Assembly (NCBI GenBank): GCA_029959085.1
Contig: JARWIR010000023.1
Location: forward strand, 9,375,860-9,439,859
DNA: 64,000 nucleotides
Source of the DNA: Nemophila menziesii
Lineage: Eukaryota > Streptophyta > Magnoliopsida > Boraginales > Hydrophyllaceae
Reading direction: 5' to 3'
Below are positions 33,137 through 44,280 of this stretch, piece after piece (position 1 is the first letter of the stretch; each line of letters opens with the position of its first letter). The position numbers were made by a program, and so were the translations under genes. A model generated the notes under the pieces. It worked only from the letters and a program-made list of their open reading frames with translations. It was not told the DNA's origin and did no database searches.

Positions 33137-34718
33137 TGGTGGTCCTTTGTGTGTTCTAAAATAAATGAAAATGTGATCGAACCACAACCGCAAGTGTACG
33201 GTTGTCCCAAGTAATAACAGTGATAATACAGATTCGTTCCAAGGACGGGATGGTTGACTACAATGCTTATCAATTAATGAATGGTTGCACTTATGAAAGC
33301 AAGTAAAAGATAATATGATTGATTGGTTTTTGTATTAATTATAAGTAATGAAAGACTAATTATAAAATGCAAATAAATAGTAAAACGCAAGCAAATAAGA
33401 GTAAAACGCAGTATGAGAAGATAGCACTTCAGAACGCAAGGGATCCTCCGAATTCTATTTCATAACCTATTCTGTTTAAGGGTCAAATTGGTCAATTGAC
33501 ATTGGTTGGGATTCAATAATCCTTGTACCCCCGTCAGGGTGGACTACAAGGCTATTCTAGAGTGTCACTAGTCCCGTCAGGGTAAATATGATCCACTTTC
33601 GAATGATTAAGCTAAATTACCTCATTGGCCATAAAATTAACTACGCTCGTCAAAGTCAAATAGTTTATATTTTATATTCTGTAATTATTTCTCTACCTAA
33701 ACCCCCGTCAAGGTGATCCAATCGCCACTAATTGGAATAGCCTAGATACTAAGCCCTATTATTAATTGATCAGGTTAATAAAATTAAATAAGAACAAATT
33801 AAAGAAAAATGTAAAAGACCCAATTCGATTTAATTAACAGAAACCCAAATTCAAGACATGAAATTCAATAGAATTGGGATTCACCCATAAAGCATTCTCA
33901 AGCACTTAATTAAATTAGCTCATACTAATGCGAAAAACTAAATTAAAAAAGAAAGAATTCATGTTCTTCAATTACAGAAATAAAAGATAGAACCTAATTA
34001 GGAATTGGGTTTGGCTGTGATTTGGAGATATAGACCGTCTCCAGCTCTGTAGCATTCTCCTTTTCCTTGCTGCTGACTTTCTCTCTGGACACTCTCTTCT
34101 AAGGATGAATTAAATTGAAGAATAAAATGAGAGGTGAGAAATAATGAGGTCAAAAGCTCCTTTTATAATGCTAAAAACGAATTAGGGCTTGGACTTGAGA
34201 ATAAATCAATAATTAAATGTCCAAGCCCAATTTCTAAGCCCAAAATCCCGTAACTTCTGATACACCTTCACTAAAACGGTTTTTCCCGCTTCGTTATGAC
34301 TCCGATTGACCTCATTCCAGTTGCTAAAGTTCCGTAACTCGATAAGGAATGTTTTCTCTTCAAAGGTCAGCGGCTAAATCATCTCTTAAGCACCTCGAAA
34401 TCAGAAATCTATGGCCTGGAAAACAGATTTTCAGCTCAAAAATAATATCTTCGGGATTTATCTTCAAGTCTTGACTCTATATCACGATCTTTGACTTTAT
34501 CCTCGGATTCCTCTTCTAGATAACATCTAAAACCTATAAACTTTACACTAAAAATACCAATATTACGCGCAAAAGTTTAATAAATCAAAATTACTAGAAA
34601 TAAAATAGAAATTCCGGATTATTGCATTTTTAGCTCAAAAGTCTATCAAAATATTCAATTAAACATAAAAAATGATGTCTCCCAATGGCATAAAATTAGA
34701 GCATTTAGGGAGACATCA
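33137..34718 (-). repeat. 3' LTR of the nested Athila-like element (family 1)
   Basis: TGGTGGTCCTTT to GGGAGACATCA, 1582 bp, nearly identical to 37977-39560. The tract after it (34719-34731, minus strand GAGTTGGGGTCT) is the polypurine primer for plus-strand synthesis. Four degenerate CCCGTCAGGG-type motifs lie at about 33530-33720. Confidence 0.93.
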
Positions 34719-36140
34719 AGACCCCAACTCAAACTTTCGTCGTCCCGACAAAGCAAAACTAAATAAAACAAGGGGAATGAAGTAGATGCAAGAGAAAATA
34801 GAAGCTAGCAAATAAACTCTAAAGCAATTCTAAAGATAAATCTCATATAGCAAACATTAAGAACTAACATATACATACACTAATCATGCAACATCAAACA
34901 TAAATAATCTCAATCATAAAATTAAAGTCGCAATGCTTGAAGGTTACACTTGTACTCATATTTGTATGATGGCTATACGGTGGTCATTAATCCTAACTCG
35001 CTTTGAACGCTCCACCTAGTGTATTCTCTATCAACAGAATCATAAATTCACTATGCACTTAGGAATCACGAGGTCTTTATGGTTTTAATAATGGCTTAAG
35101 GACGGTGTGGATGTATATTTGGTAAATTTAAAGTGAGCTTTTGGCTTTCTCCTCACTTACCATCAACAATGTCCTCGAGCTTGAGTTTACGCTAAAAAAT
35201 GTTCTCACTCACCCATTTGACGCACTAATGTTGCGTCCCCATGTCAACCCAATGAAAACTAGGATGATTTCCAAAAATATTCCACTTTACCGATTTATTT
35301 ATTTTTTCTTTCTTTTTATTTTCTTTTTCATTTTTTTTTGTACAAGATACACATGACCATCATTTTGATGTGAAAAGTCATGTCTCTTATAATTTTCTTT
35401 TTCTCTTTTTTTTTCTATTCTTTTCAAATCCTGGTAAAGGGTTACAAATAATAATATCATCTACCTTTGTGTGCCTCAATACAAACACATATAATCCCTT
35501 CCCAATGTAATTTCCCAAATGTGGTCCCACCACCCCAAACTCAAGCTCGAGACAAGTCTCAGGGTTGTGATTCAAGTGCGGGTCATTTGGTCATGCCTAA
35601 TAATCTAAAGGATAATGGGCTTATATCGTGGCTACAAAAGAAAGGCTTAAGGCTCAAAATTGGGCTAAGACGGATAAAATTATAATAAGGTATAGCAAGC
35701 TAAAAGGCTTCAAATGGCTAACAAAGAACTGCCCCTATCATTTTCCTAAGTACATAGCTTGTCTTTAGTTCATATCTATGTGGGTTCTCTACTAATTAGG
35801 ATTTCACGTTCTACACACCAAACATATTCCTTAAGTACAAGCTTACTTCATTTGCATTGTTCATTAATTTTTCCTATCAATTATCTATGTTCGCATGCAA
35901 TTGTAAGTGCGTTTTATGTTATTCCCTAAAGTCCACTATCTACTATCATAGATTCATCAAAAGTATGCTTAAAAGGGACATTTAAAATCTTCTACAGTCA
36001 AACGCAACTCCTAATTATTTTATTGAAAGCAATTAAAACAAATAAACACATAGACTGGGATGAGGCAACGAACCCCACCCCAAACTCAAAAATGAGTCGT
36101 GTCCCCACGACTCGAAAAAGACTCAAAGCAATAAAATAAT
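34719..36140 (-). other. 3' non-coding region of the nested Athila-like element
   Basis: No coding match. The region 34719-34760 and 35100-35680 is collinear with 62896-62940 and 63300-63860 in the right-edge element, with shared blocks GTGAGCTTTTGGCT and ACCCCAAACTCAAGCTC and GAGTGCGGGTCAT. The 36.0-36.15 segment matches 1-150. It is therefore the conserved 3' non-coding part of this Athila lineage. Confidence 0.75.
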
Positions 36141-37160
36141 CTACACTAAATGAGAAGGGAAAGAAAACGTATCGTAATTAGCGCGAGGCTAGTGTCGGTG
36201 TTGGCTCCAAGTTGAGGTTTTGAATTCTTCTTCATCAATGGTTGTGTTTAAAGTGTTCTTCATGACCTCGAACTTCTTCAAATTTCTCACGTTTTCATTT
36301 ATTACTTGCCCTCTAAGCATCATCTCCTCTATCAAAATCTTCCCTTAATACCCAATTCGCTTTCTTCATCATGTTCTTCGTACCTTTTCCAACCTTCATG
36401 GTCATCTCGGATGACCCCAAACTCAAAGCTTCAAGAACTCTCAAGAGTTTTGGATAAAAATTGTGATTTTAGTGTTCTTGAAGGTTTGGATATGAATTAT
36501 GGATTGTTTAGAGCTGGTTCATGGATATTTCAAGGTTTGGGAAAGGTTTAACGGATAAACTTTAGCCTTGGTGAAAGAAAATTTTGGATTAAAGTGTGAA
36601 TCTTTGGTATTTTGGAAGATTTATGGTATGCTTGTGAGCTTGGATGATGTTTAGAGGGAAGGAGTGGTGGTATAATGTTGTTTTGATGATGAAATTTGAG
36701 TGTTTTTGGAGCTTTGGTTCGTCATTAATGGTGTTAAGTGGAGACGCAACCACAAGACGCAACTAATGGCAGGTCTCAAAACACTGGGTCAGAAACTTTT
36801 AGCTGTTCATACGAAATTTTTGACTTCACCATTGGATAGAGCTCGAAAAGTTATGCGGTTTAGGCTCAAGAAAAAGTTAATTCCGACCTCCGAGCGTCAA
36901 GTTATGATCTTACGAAGTTTTGATACCTGGGGTACAACACCAAAAACGGGTCCCCGCATTCTACAAACCGGGTACCCGGTTTCTACTGTGTTGGAACCCA
37001 AAATTTTCATTCTTTTTCGTTCTAGCTACCCCAAACTCGTGACCTTCACTCCTGTAATCATCAAAAACACCAACCTTCCTCATTTCTTACAAATAAACAC
37101 TAAATCAATAACCATTACACTAATTTACACTAAGAATTTAAAAGTCATGAAAGCAATTTA
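36141..37160 (-). other. Interior of the nested element: ORF2-tail remnant and post-ORF palindrome
   Basis: On the minus strand about 36340-36190 reads as a short coiled-coil-like stretch (VINENVRNLKKFEVMKNTLN) comparable to the one in the left-edge element. Bases 36973-36990 form the 18-bp perfect palindrome AAACCGGGTACCCGGTTT. The antisense reading at 37040-37110 matches that at 60.26-60.36 kb (FTPVIIKN versus FTPEIIKN), which shows that this segment is the equivalent of the post-pol region in the 53-kb element. Confidence 0.6.
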
Positions 37161-37162
37161 AA

Positions 37163-37222
37163 GCATGGGTTGTCTCCCAAGAAGCACTTTTGTTTATTAC
37201 GTCTTTAAGTTCGACGCGTTAC
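37163..37222 (-). promoter_or_regulatory. Conserved Athila post-pol motif with two stems
   Basis: On the minus strand: GGTAACGCGTCGAACTTAAA, then GACGTAATAAACAAAAGTGC, then TTCTTGGGAGACAACCCATG. CGTCG/GACG and TTGGG/CCCA can each pair. The first half recurs after pol at 5238 and 60180. The function is unknown. Confidence 0.5.
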
Positions 37223-37912
37223 CTTCCATGAAGATGGTATTGAGGCCTTTGCGGTGTTCCTCCGCTTAAACTCACCTCCTCCTTGATGTAAAATCTTTAG
37301 AACCTCCCCCCTTAGAATATTATTCAATCGATCTCTAAAAGGGGGTGTGTAGTACCTTCGTTTCGCCTCCTTGCTCTCATGGCGAAACTCATTCTCTTCC
37401 ACATGGTATATTGGGATTGCTTTTGTTGGATTAATTACATGTTTATCTTCAATAAACTTAGCTCGAATCCATTTCTTAGCAAGAAGACATTCTTCTATAC
37501 ATGCTTCTATCTGGGGTAATCCAACCTCTCCAATCACATATTTATTATCTCTAGAATTCACGAACTCCTTCCAATCTATGCTTTGTTGGACTTATGGGGC
37601 TGCAAGGTGAGCGTACAAAGTATGCATGATTATATTATGTGTGGGTAAAACTAAGGGAGACCCCCAATCTAGCATTATGTCTAGGAGGGTCGAGACATGA
37701 TCATCTCGTATTCGCTTGAGTCTAGTTTCTTGGATTTTTCCAAAATTTTCTAACGCCAAACTAAACTCCATCAACTCCGTATATACCTCTTGCATCAAAT
37801 TCAGTTCGTCACCTTGAAAATAGCTCATCTCTTGATCATTACCTGAATATAGGAGCCTGTAAAACAAAACAAACACAAAGCGTAAAACTGATAAAAATAA
37901 AAATAAATGCAA
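37205..37912 (-). pseudogene. Unrecognised ORF in the gag-pol position of the non-autonomous element
   Basis: A minus-strand frame of about 235 codons is broken only by one TAA (37592-37594). A likely start is ATG at 37831 (MSYFQGDELNLMQEVYTELM), after a hydrophobic leader reading that may be untranslated. The product is hydrophilic and mixed-charge. It shows RIRDDHVSTLLDIMLDWGSP before the stop and then CIEECLLAKKWIRAKFIEDK and YYTPPFRDRLNNILRGEVLK. It ends inside the conserved post-pol motif (VTRRT-stop). There is no zinc knuckle, protease or polymerase motif. Its placement after the primer site suggests it was translated from the element RNA. I do not recognise it; it may be a diverged structural protein or a captured host sequence. 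Confidence 0.5.
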
Positions 37913-37952
37913 CTAGTCACTAAAGGATAAACATCGTGGTCACACGCTACCG

Positions 37953-37970
37953 TCCCCGGCAGCGGCACCG
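37953..37970 (-). other. Primer-binding site, tRNA-Asp type
   Basis: On the minus strand it reads CGGTGCCGCTGCCGGGGA, 6 nt from the 5' LTR. It is two to three mismatches from the perfect tRNA-Asp complement. Confidence 0.85.
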
Positions 37971-37976
37971 AAAACT

Positions 37977-39560
37977 TGGTGGTCCTTTGTGTGTTCTAAA
38001 ATAAATGCAAATGTGATCGAACCACAACCGCAAGTGTACGGTTGTCCCAAGTAAAAACAGTGATAATACAGATTCGTTCCAAGGACGGGATGGTTGACTA
38101 CAATGCTTATCAATTAATGAATGGTTGCACTTATGAAAGCAAGTAAAAGATAATATGATTGATTGGTTTTTGTATTAATTCTAAGTAATGAAAGACTAAT
38201 TATAAAATGCAAATAAATAGTAAAACGCAAGAAAATAAGAGTAAAACGCAGTATGAGAAGATAGCACTTCAAAACGCAAGGGATCCTCCGAATTCTATTT
38301 CATAACCTATTTCGTTTAAGGGTCAAATTGGTCAATTGACATTGGTCGGGATTCAATAATCCTTGTACCCCCGTCAGGGTGGACTACAAGGCTATTCTAG
38401 AGTGTCACTAGTCCCGTCAGGGTAAATATGATCCACTTTCGAATGATTAAGCTAAATTACCTCATTAGCCATAAAATTAACTACGCTCCTCAAAGTCAAA
38501 TAGTTTATATTTTATATTCTGTAATTATTTCTGTACCTAAACCCCCCGTCAAGGTGATCCAATCGCCACTAATTGGAATAGCCTAGATACTAAGCCCTAT
38601 TATTAATTGATCAGGTTAATAAAAGTAAATAAGCACAAATTAAAGAAAAATGTAAAAGACCCAATTCGATTTAATTAACAGAAATCCAAATTCAGGACAT
38701 GAAATTCAATAGAATGGGGATTCACCCATAAAGCATTCTCAAGCACTTAATTAAATTAGCTCATACTAATGCGAAAAACTAAATTAAAACAGAAAGAATT
38801 CATGTTCTTCAATTACCGAAATAAAAGATAGACCCTAATTAGGAATTGGGTTTGGCTGTGATTTGGAGATATAGACCGTCTCCAGCTCTGTAGCTTTCTC
38901 CTTTTCCTTGCTGCTGACTTTCTCTCTGGACACTCTCTTCTAAGGATGAATTAAATTGAAGAATAAAATGAGAGGTGAGAAATAATGAGGTCAAAAGCTC
39001 CTTTTATAATGCTAAAAACGAATTAGGGCTTGGACTTGAGAATAAATCAATAATTAAATGTCCAAGCCCAATTTCTAAGCCCAAAATCCCGTAACTGCTG
39101 ATACACCTTCACTAAAACGGCTTTTTCCGCTTCGTTATGACTCTGATTGACCTCATTCCAGTTGCTAAAGTTCCGTAACTCGATAAGGAATGTTTTTTCT
39201 TCAAAGGTCAGCGGCTAAATCATCTCTTAAGCACCTCGAAATCAGAAATCTATGGCCTGGAAAACAGATTTTCAGCTCTAAAAATAATATCTTCGGGATT
39301 TATCTTCAAGTCTTGACTCTATATCACGATCTTTGACTTTATCCTCGGATTCCTTTTCTAGCTAACATCTAAAACCTATAAACTTTACACTAAAAATACC
39401 AATATTACGCGCAAAAGTTTAATAAATCAAAATTACTAGAAATAAAATAGAAATTCCGGATTATTGCATTTTTAGCTCAAAAGTCTATCAAAATATTCAA
39501 TTAAACATAAAAAATGATGTCTCCCAATGGCATAAAATTAGAACATTTAGGGAGACATCA
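37977..39560 (-). repeat. 5' LTR of the nested Athila-like element (family 1)
   Basis: 1584 bp, TG...CA ends. In element orientation it opens with the inverted repeat TGATGTCTCCC/GGGAGACATCA (39514-39560). It is nearly identical to 33137-34718, which dates the insertion as later than that of the diverged copies at 628 and 52839. Confidence 0.93.
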
Positions 39561-39565
39561 ACCAA

Positions 39566-40144
39566 CAATCCCCCACATGAATGTAAATTGTCTAACCAAC
39601 AACCATGCAAAATAAAAAAATGCTAACACGAGAGAGTTCAAATAGAGAGATAAGGATAGGTAGTTTTTGGGCTTTGAACCTTCCATAGTGAAAACTATCG
39701 GATTTACTTGCCAACCAGTGAACGCGATGTCTTGAACTGTTCGGCGTTTTATGTAAACCAAGACAATAGAGTTCACATAATATCTCTCTGAAGTCATTTG
39801 GTTCTCAGTTGTGTTCATTTCGGCCCTGAACAACTCCTGGTATTCATGAGTACTCTCGATGAATTCAGCCTGTGGGAATTCTCGATGGAGCGGCCACACT
39901 CCTAACTCATATTAAGAGTATCCTGTAATACCCCATTTGGAATCTCCAAGCTATAAGAATCATTAAAAGCTATGCTTATCCTAAATCTCCTTCAGGTGCA
40001 CTGTCTACTTGTCATAGGAATAGGTTAGGGAATAACCCGCACAGTGTCGTTCAAGTTGCACTTTACATAATTTAGTTTTCCCTTTGATCCTAGTTCTTGG
40101 GATATCCAATAATATAGGTAGGGTTTCTACTATGTGGTGGTAAC
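39566..40144 (-). other. Copia 3' LTR tip, polypurine tract and 3' UTR
   Basis: 39566-39567 are the last LTR bases. Next to them the minus strand reads GTGGGGGAT (39568-39576), the polypurine tract, running into the LTR start TGTTGGTCAATTGGG. The 570 bp up to the pol end are collinear with the untranslated region typical of plant Copia elements. The 113-codon frame through it shows no domain. Confidence 0.75.
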
Positions 40145-41038
40145 TCATTTATTATAGGCTTTTAAACCCATTCCTCTCGACGAATTTGCAACTTTCTCTC
40201 CAGCTAAACCTTTTGTAAGCGGATTCGCGATGTTATCTTGCGATCTTACATAGTCGATTATGATAACTCCATTGGAGAGAAATTGTTTGACGGTATTATG
40301 CCTGCGACGTATATGTCTAGACTTACCATTATACATACTACTTTGTGCCCTTCCGATTGCCGATTGACTATCACAATGAATACATATAGGCGGCACAGGT
40401 TTTGACCAACTTGGAATATCCTCGAGGAACTGACGGAGCCATTCTGCTTCCTCTCCAGCCTTGTCTAATTCTATGAACTCGGATTCCATAGTGGATCTAG
40501 CTATACACGTTTGCTTAGTGGATTTCCAAGACACGGCTGCACCTCCAAGAGTAAATACATATCCACTAGTGGACTTTCTGTCTATTGAGTCAGATATCCA
40601 ATTCGCATCGCTGTAACCTTCCAATACAGGTGGATATCCTAAATAATGCAAGCCAGAGTTCAAAATGTATCTCAAATACCTTAGAACTCGTATAATAGCT
40701 TTCCAGTGGTTGTGACCTGGATTGCTAGTATATCTACTTAGTCTGCTTACTAAGTATGCAATATCGGGTCTTGTACAATTCATGATGTACATTAGACTAC
40801 CGATAATCCGAGAATATTCTAATTGAGATATTCCTTCACCAGTATTCTTTGTTAAAGGTATAGTAATGTCCATAGGTGTTTTCACTTGATTTTTATCATC
40901 TTTGAGGAATCGATCAAGTACTTTCTCAATATAATGTGATTGAGATAACATTATACCTTTAGATGTCCTGGTCACCTTTATACCCAAAATGACATCTGCA
41001 AGACCTAAGTCTTTCATGTCAAACTTTCTGGTCAACAT
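40145..41038 (-). pseudogene. pol: Copia pol: end of reverse transcriptase and RNase H
   Basis: A 297-codon stretch continues the reverse transcriptase after the YVDD motif ([29 protein letters not shown]). It then enters RNase H, with [67 protein letters not shown] and the end motif [11 protein letters not shown]. The RNase H catalytic acidic residues appear kept. It is separated from the upstream piece by a short break near 41040-41053, where a poly-A/T run (41039-41047) probably changed length. Confidence 0.93.
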
Positions 41039-41052
41039 CTTTTTTTTGATAT

Positions 41053-41907
41053 TTATGACATCGTTATTGCTCCCAATATTAGCATGTCATCCACATATAA
41101 ACACACAATGACATATTCTTTTTCAGTGCCTTTTACGTAGACACATTTATCATATTCATTTATTTTAAAGCCACCTTCCAACATGACTTTGTCAAATTTC
41201 ATATGCCATTTTTTTGGTGCTTGTTTAAGTCCATATAATGACTTTACAAGCTTACAAACCTTCTTTTCTTTCCCAGGAACGACAAACCCTTCGGGTTGTT
41301 CCATGTAGATTTCTTCTTCTAAATCACCATTTAAGAAGGCCGTCTTAACATCCATTTGATGTATCTCGAGATTATTTATAGCTGCTATGGCTACTAACAT
41401 TCTAATAGATGTTATTCTCGTCACTGGTGAATATGTGTCAAAATAGTCAAGGCCTTCCTTTTGACTATAACCCTTGACTACCAGTCTTGCCTTGTACTTA
41501 TCGATTGATCCATCAACTTTCATCTTTCTCTTAAAAATCCATCTACACCCTAAGGGTTTATTTCCAGGAGGAAGATCAACCAGTTCCCATGTATGATTTT
41601 GCATAATGGATTCAATCTCGCTATTTACAGCCTCTTTCCAATATTGGGCTTCAAGAGTTGACATAGCATCCTTGTATGTACGAGGCTCATTTTCTAACAA
41701 ATAAGTTTGAAAATTTGTTCCAAAAGACTTAGCCGTTCTAGCTCTTTTGCTACGTCTCGGCTCGTCTTTATTTATAGACTCATGGTCTATTCTTCTTTCA
41801 TCTTCACGACTGCTACTAGTCTCATGAGACCTCTTCAAATTATTTTTCTCTTGTCTATCTTTACAAGGAAAAATCTCTTCAAAGAATACGACATTCCTTG
41901 ACTCCAA
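41053..41907 (-). pseudogene. pol: Copia pol: reverse transcriptase core
   Basis: After a charged linker (RSKRARTAKSFG) the RT begins with YWKEAVNSEIESIMQNHTWE and GCRWIFKRKMKVDGSIDKYK. It continues through ARLVVKGYSQKEGLDYFDTY, MDVKTAFLNGDLEEEIYMEQ, SLYGLKQAPKKWHMKFD and the catalytic YVDDMLILG near 41085. Length and order match plant Ty1/Copia. A frameshift just after the catalytic motif ends the piece. Confidence 0.93.
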
Positions 41908-41921
41908 TATTGTATTGACGT

Positions 41922-42191
41922 TTATATCGTCAATCTCTGACTTGTGTACAAGGAATCGATATGCTGAACTATTGTTAGCATAACCAATAAATATACCATC
42001 AATAGTTTTAGGTCCAATCTTTTGACCATTTTAGGTGGTGGTACCGCCACCTTTGCTAGACACCCCCACACTTTGAGGTATTTGAGAGTCGGGGGACGAC
42101 CCTTCCACAATTCATATGGTGTCTTCTCTAGTTTCTTGTGGGGTAATTTATTTAGAATATAATTAGCTGTTAAAATGGCCTCCCCCCACAA
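41922..42191 (-). pseudogene. pol: Copia pol: integrase C-terminal region
   Basis: The frame reads MWGEAILTANYILNKLPHKK and TPYELWKGRPPTLKYLKVWG, the usual Copia integrase C-terminal text. At about 42030 it shifts frame; the continuation (IDGIFIGYANNSSAYRFLVH in another frame) runs to about 41930. An in-frame TAA (NSG-stop-PHNLW) separates it from the integrase core. Confidence 0.9.
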
Positions 42192-42200
42192 GTTATGTGG

Positions 42201-42542
42201 TTACCCTGAGTTTACCAACAAGGCATTCATCATCTCTTTAAGAGTTCGGTTCTTGCGCTCGGCAATACCGTTTTGTTGAGGTGAATATGGAGCAGTGGTT
42301 TGATGAACAATACCACGTTCCTTACAGTATTCCTCAAACGGAAATACATATTCTCCTCCTCTATCACTTCTTAATGCCTTGATTTTCTTATTATGTTGAT
42401 TCTCAACTTCAGTCTTATATTGCTTAAATACATCCAAAGTTTCATCTCGGCTTCTGAGTAAATAAACATAACAATATCTTGTGCAATCATCAATAAAAGT
42501 AATAAAATACTTTTTACCACCTCTGGTTTGCACAAATTTCAA
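42201..42542 (-). pseudogene. pol: Copia pol: integrase core
   Basis: 113 codons of the DDE integrase core: FITFIDDCTRYCYVYLLRSR, the second catalytic aspartate in LRSDRGGEY, and the glutamate in YSPQQNGIAERKNRTLKEMM. The first catalytic aspartate (HTDIC) lies just upstream across the TGA. The core would insert element cDNA into the chromosome. Confidence 0.92.
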
Positions 42543-42584
42543 ATCACATATGTCAGTATGAATTAGATCTAGAGGTCCAGAACT

Positions 42585-43298
42585 TCATTGAACCGAAGTA
42601 AAAGAAGTTTTAGCCATCTTGGCTTCCACACACACTTCACACTTACTTTGTGAATTAAAATTCAACTTAGGTAATGACCCAAAGTGTGCAAGTTTATGCA
42701 ACGATTTAAAATTCACATGCCCTAATCTATTGTGCCATAAATTAGGCGACTCAAGTTTGTAAGTAGATGAATATGTATTATTAATCATGGCATTTCCGAT
42801 TACATACTTTTGTTCATCTTTGGATACCACGGTTATTATACTCATTTTAAACAGACCGTTATAAAGGTATCCTTTGCCAACAAACATCCCACCCTTGGAG
42901 AGGACAAGTTTGTCCATTTCAAATACCATCTTGAAACCATTCTTACTCAACAATGATCCCGATATGAGGTTTATACGAATGTCGGGGACAAACAATACAT
43001 TGTTGAGAGCGAGTTCTTTTCCATAAGATAACTTCAGGATCACTCTTCCAACTCCTTCCACCTTCGACGTGGACAAGTTTCCCATAAATAAAGTTTGATT
43101 AGTTGCTTGGTATGTAATAAACATACTTCTATCTGAACGCACATGTCGGGTGGCCCCAGTATCAACCCACCAATGTTTAGAGTATTTTCCAACCATGTTC
43201 ACTTCTGACATTACAACACATATGTTAGATAAATGATTATTAAGGTCCTCCACCTTAATCACTTGAGGATTCCTCACTAATCTGAGATCTTTCACCAA
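42585..43298 (-). pseudogene. pol: Copia pol: protease and integrase zinc-binding region
   Basis: The frame has the aspartic protease signature WWVDTGATRHV at about residue 40 and the flap-side text LNNVLFVPDIRINLISGSLL. The pre-integrase/zinc-binding part follows (LWHNRLGHVNFKSLHKLAHF and CEVCVEAKMAKTSF). It ends at a TGA where an arginine CGA is likely ancestral (VQ-stop-SSGPLDLIHTD). The frame opens about 130 nt beyond the protease with no gag zinc knuckle ahead of it. Confidence 0.9.
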
Positions 43299-44280
43299 GT
43301 CTCAAGGGACTAAAACTGTGTCCCACAAATACATTTTTAGATAATGCATTATTATCGAATTCTTCCTTTTCAAACAAATAATTTTTCATTCTATCTTTCT
43401 CCATTGGATAATTCTAACACAATAGAAATTAAATCTTTAATGTAGAACACAAATCCACTAATATTTTTGTCTTAATGGTCAAGCACACACAATCGTTTCA
43501 CAATCGTTTTTTCTCCTGTTTCCCAAAATTTTATGTCTTGTTAGGAAAAACTCAGTCCCAAGATTTTAGATCTTGTTATAGAACACTAAGAAACGAAAGT
43601 ATATTTCCCAAAATTTTAAAAATTATTCTTAATAAATTTTTTAACAACAAATGAGAAATCAACAAAGGATAATTAAAAATTTTATACGAAATAATCAAAC
43701 TTTGTTTATATAAATTTAGCTCAACTAAGTTATTTAGTGACAACAAGTTACTAAAATATATTAAACACTAAAACATAAAATACACTAAAATGTACGTCAG
43801 ATAGAACTTATTGTATAATTTGAACACTTTATCTCCTTAATGTTTATCTTAAAAGAAATCTCCTAACTTATACAATACCTTATAAATTTGCAAAAACAAT
43901 TACAAATATCTATATAAGATTTCACTTATATATAAATATCTAAACTATAACAAGACCATCAAAGATTTAATTAGTCCAAACTTCTACTCATAACAAAAAG
44001 TAACAGAACAAATAAATTCTAATGGTTATTGCATAAAAAAGTAATAAAATAACCTTATACTTATTTGATTATGACCTTATGCATCTGAAGACAAAAACTA
44101 ACATACAATTCAGCAAGTTTGTATAGCAAGTAGCAAATAAATAGCATAAAGCCAAAAGTTTGCAGAATTTGAAGCATATACAAAACAAACTATGAACGAA
44201 TTACAGAGAAAATAAATATGAGTCACGAAATAAGAATCTAAAACTTAAACAAATAATAGAACAAAATAAAGTCTTAAGAT
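43299..44280 (-). other. Copia 5' internal region, gag not recognisable
   Basis: Nearly 1 kb between the protease and the 5' LTR is AT-rich with no gag domain. A short frame starts ATGGAGAAAGATAGAATG near 43407 and runs toward the protease with interruptions. Gag has probably been deleted. A Met-tRNA primer site is not visible next to the LTR; the minus strand there reads ATCTTAAGACTTTATTTTG. Confidence 0.6.

Larger units (their letters stand above)
33137..39560 (-). mobile_element. Non-autonomous Athila-like element, complete, nested in the Copia LTR
   Basis: A complete 6424-bp element has LTRs at 33137-34718 and 37977-39560, flanked by target duplications ACCAA at 33132-33136 and 39561-39565. 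Primer site and polypurine tract are in place. The 3.26-kb interior contains no gag, protease, reverse transcriptase or integrase; instead it has one unrecognised ORF (37205-37912) and Athila 3' non-coding sequence. It must have been mobilised by an autonomous relative. The LTRs differ at a couple of dozen positions by eye, so insertion was fairly recent. Confidence 0.92.

Noticed and set aside
36700..37161. 153-codon plus-strand frame antisense to the nested element
   Set aside because: It runs against the element, covers the palindrome and spacer, and only its end resembles the equally antisense frame at 60.3 kb.
39558..39899. 113-codon minus-strand frame after Copia RNase H
   Set aside because: It lies in the 3' UTR and runs into the polypurine tract and LTR; no domain is visible.
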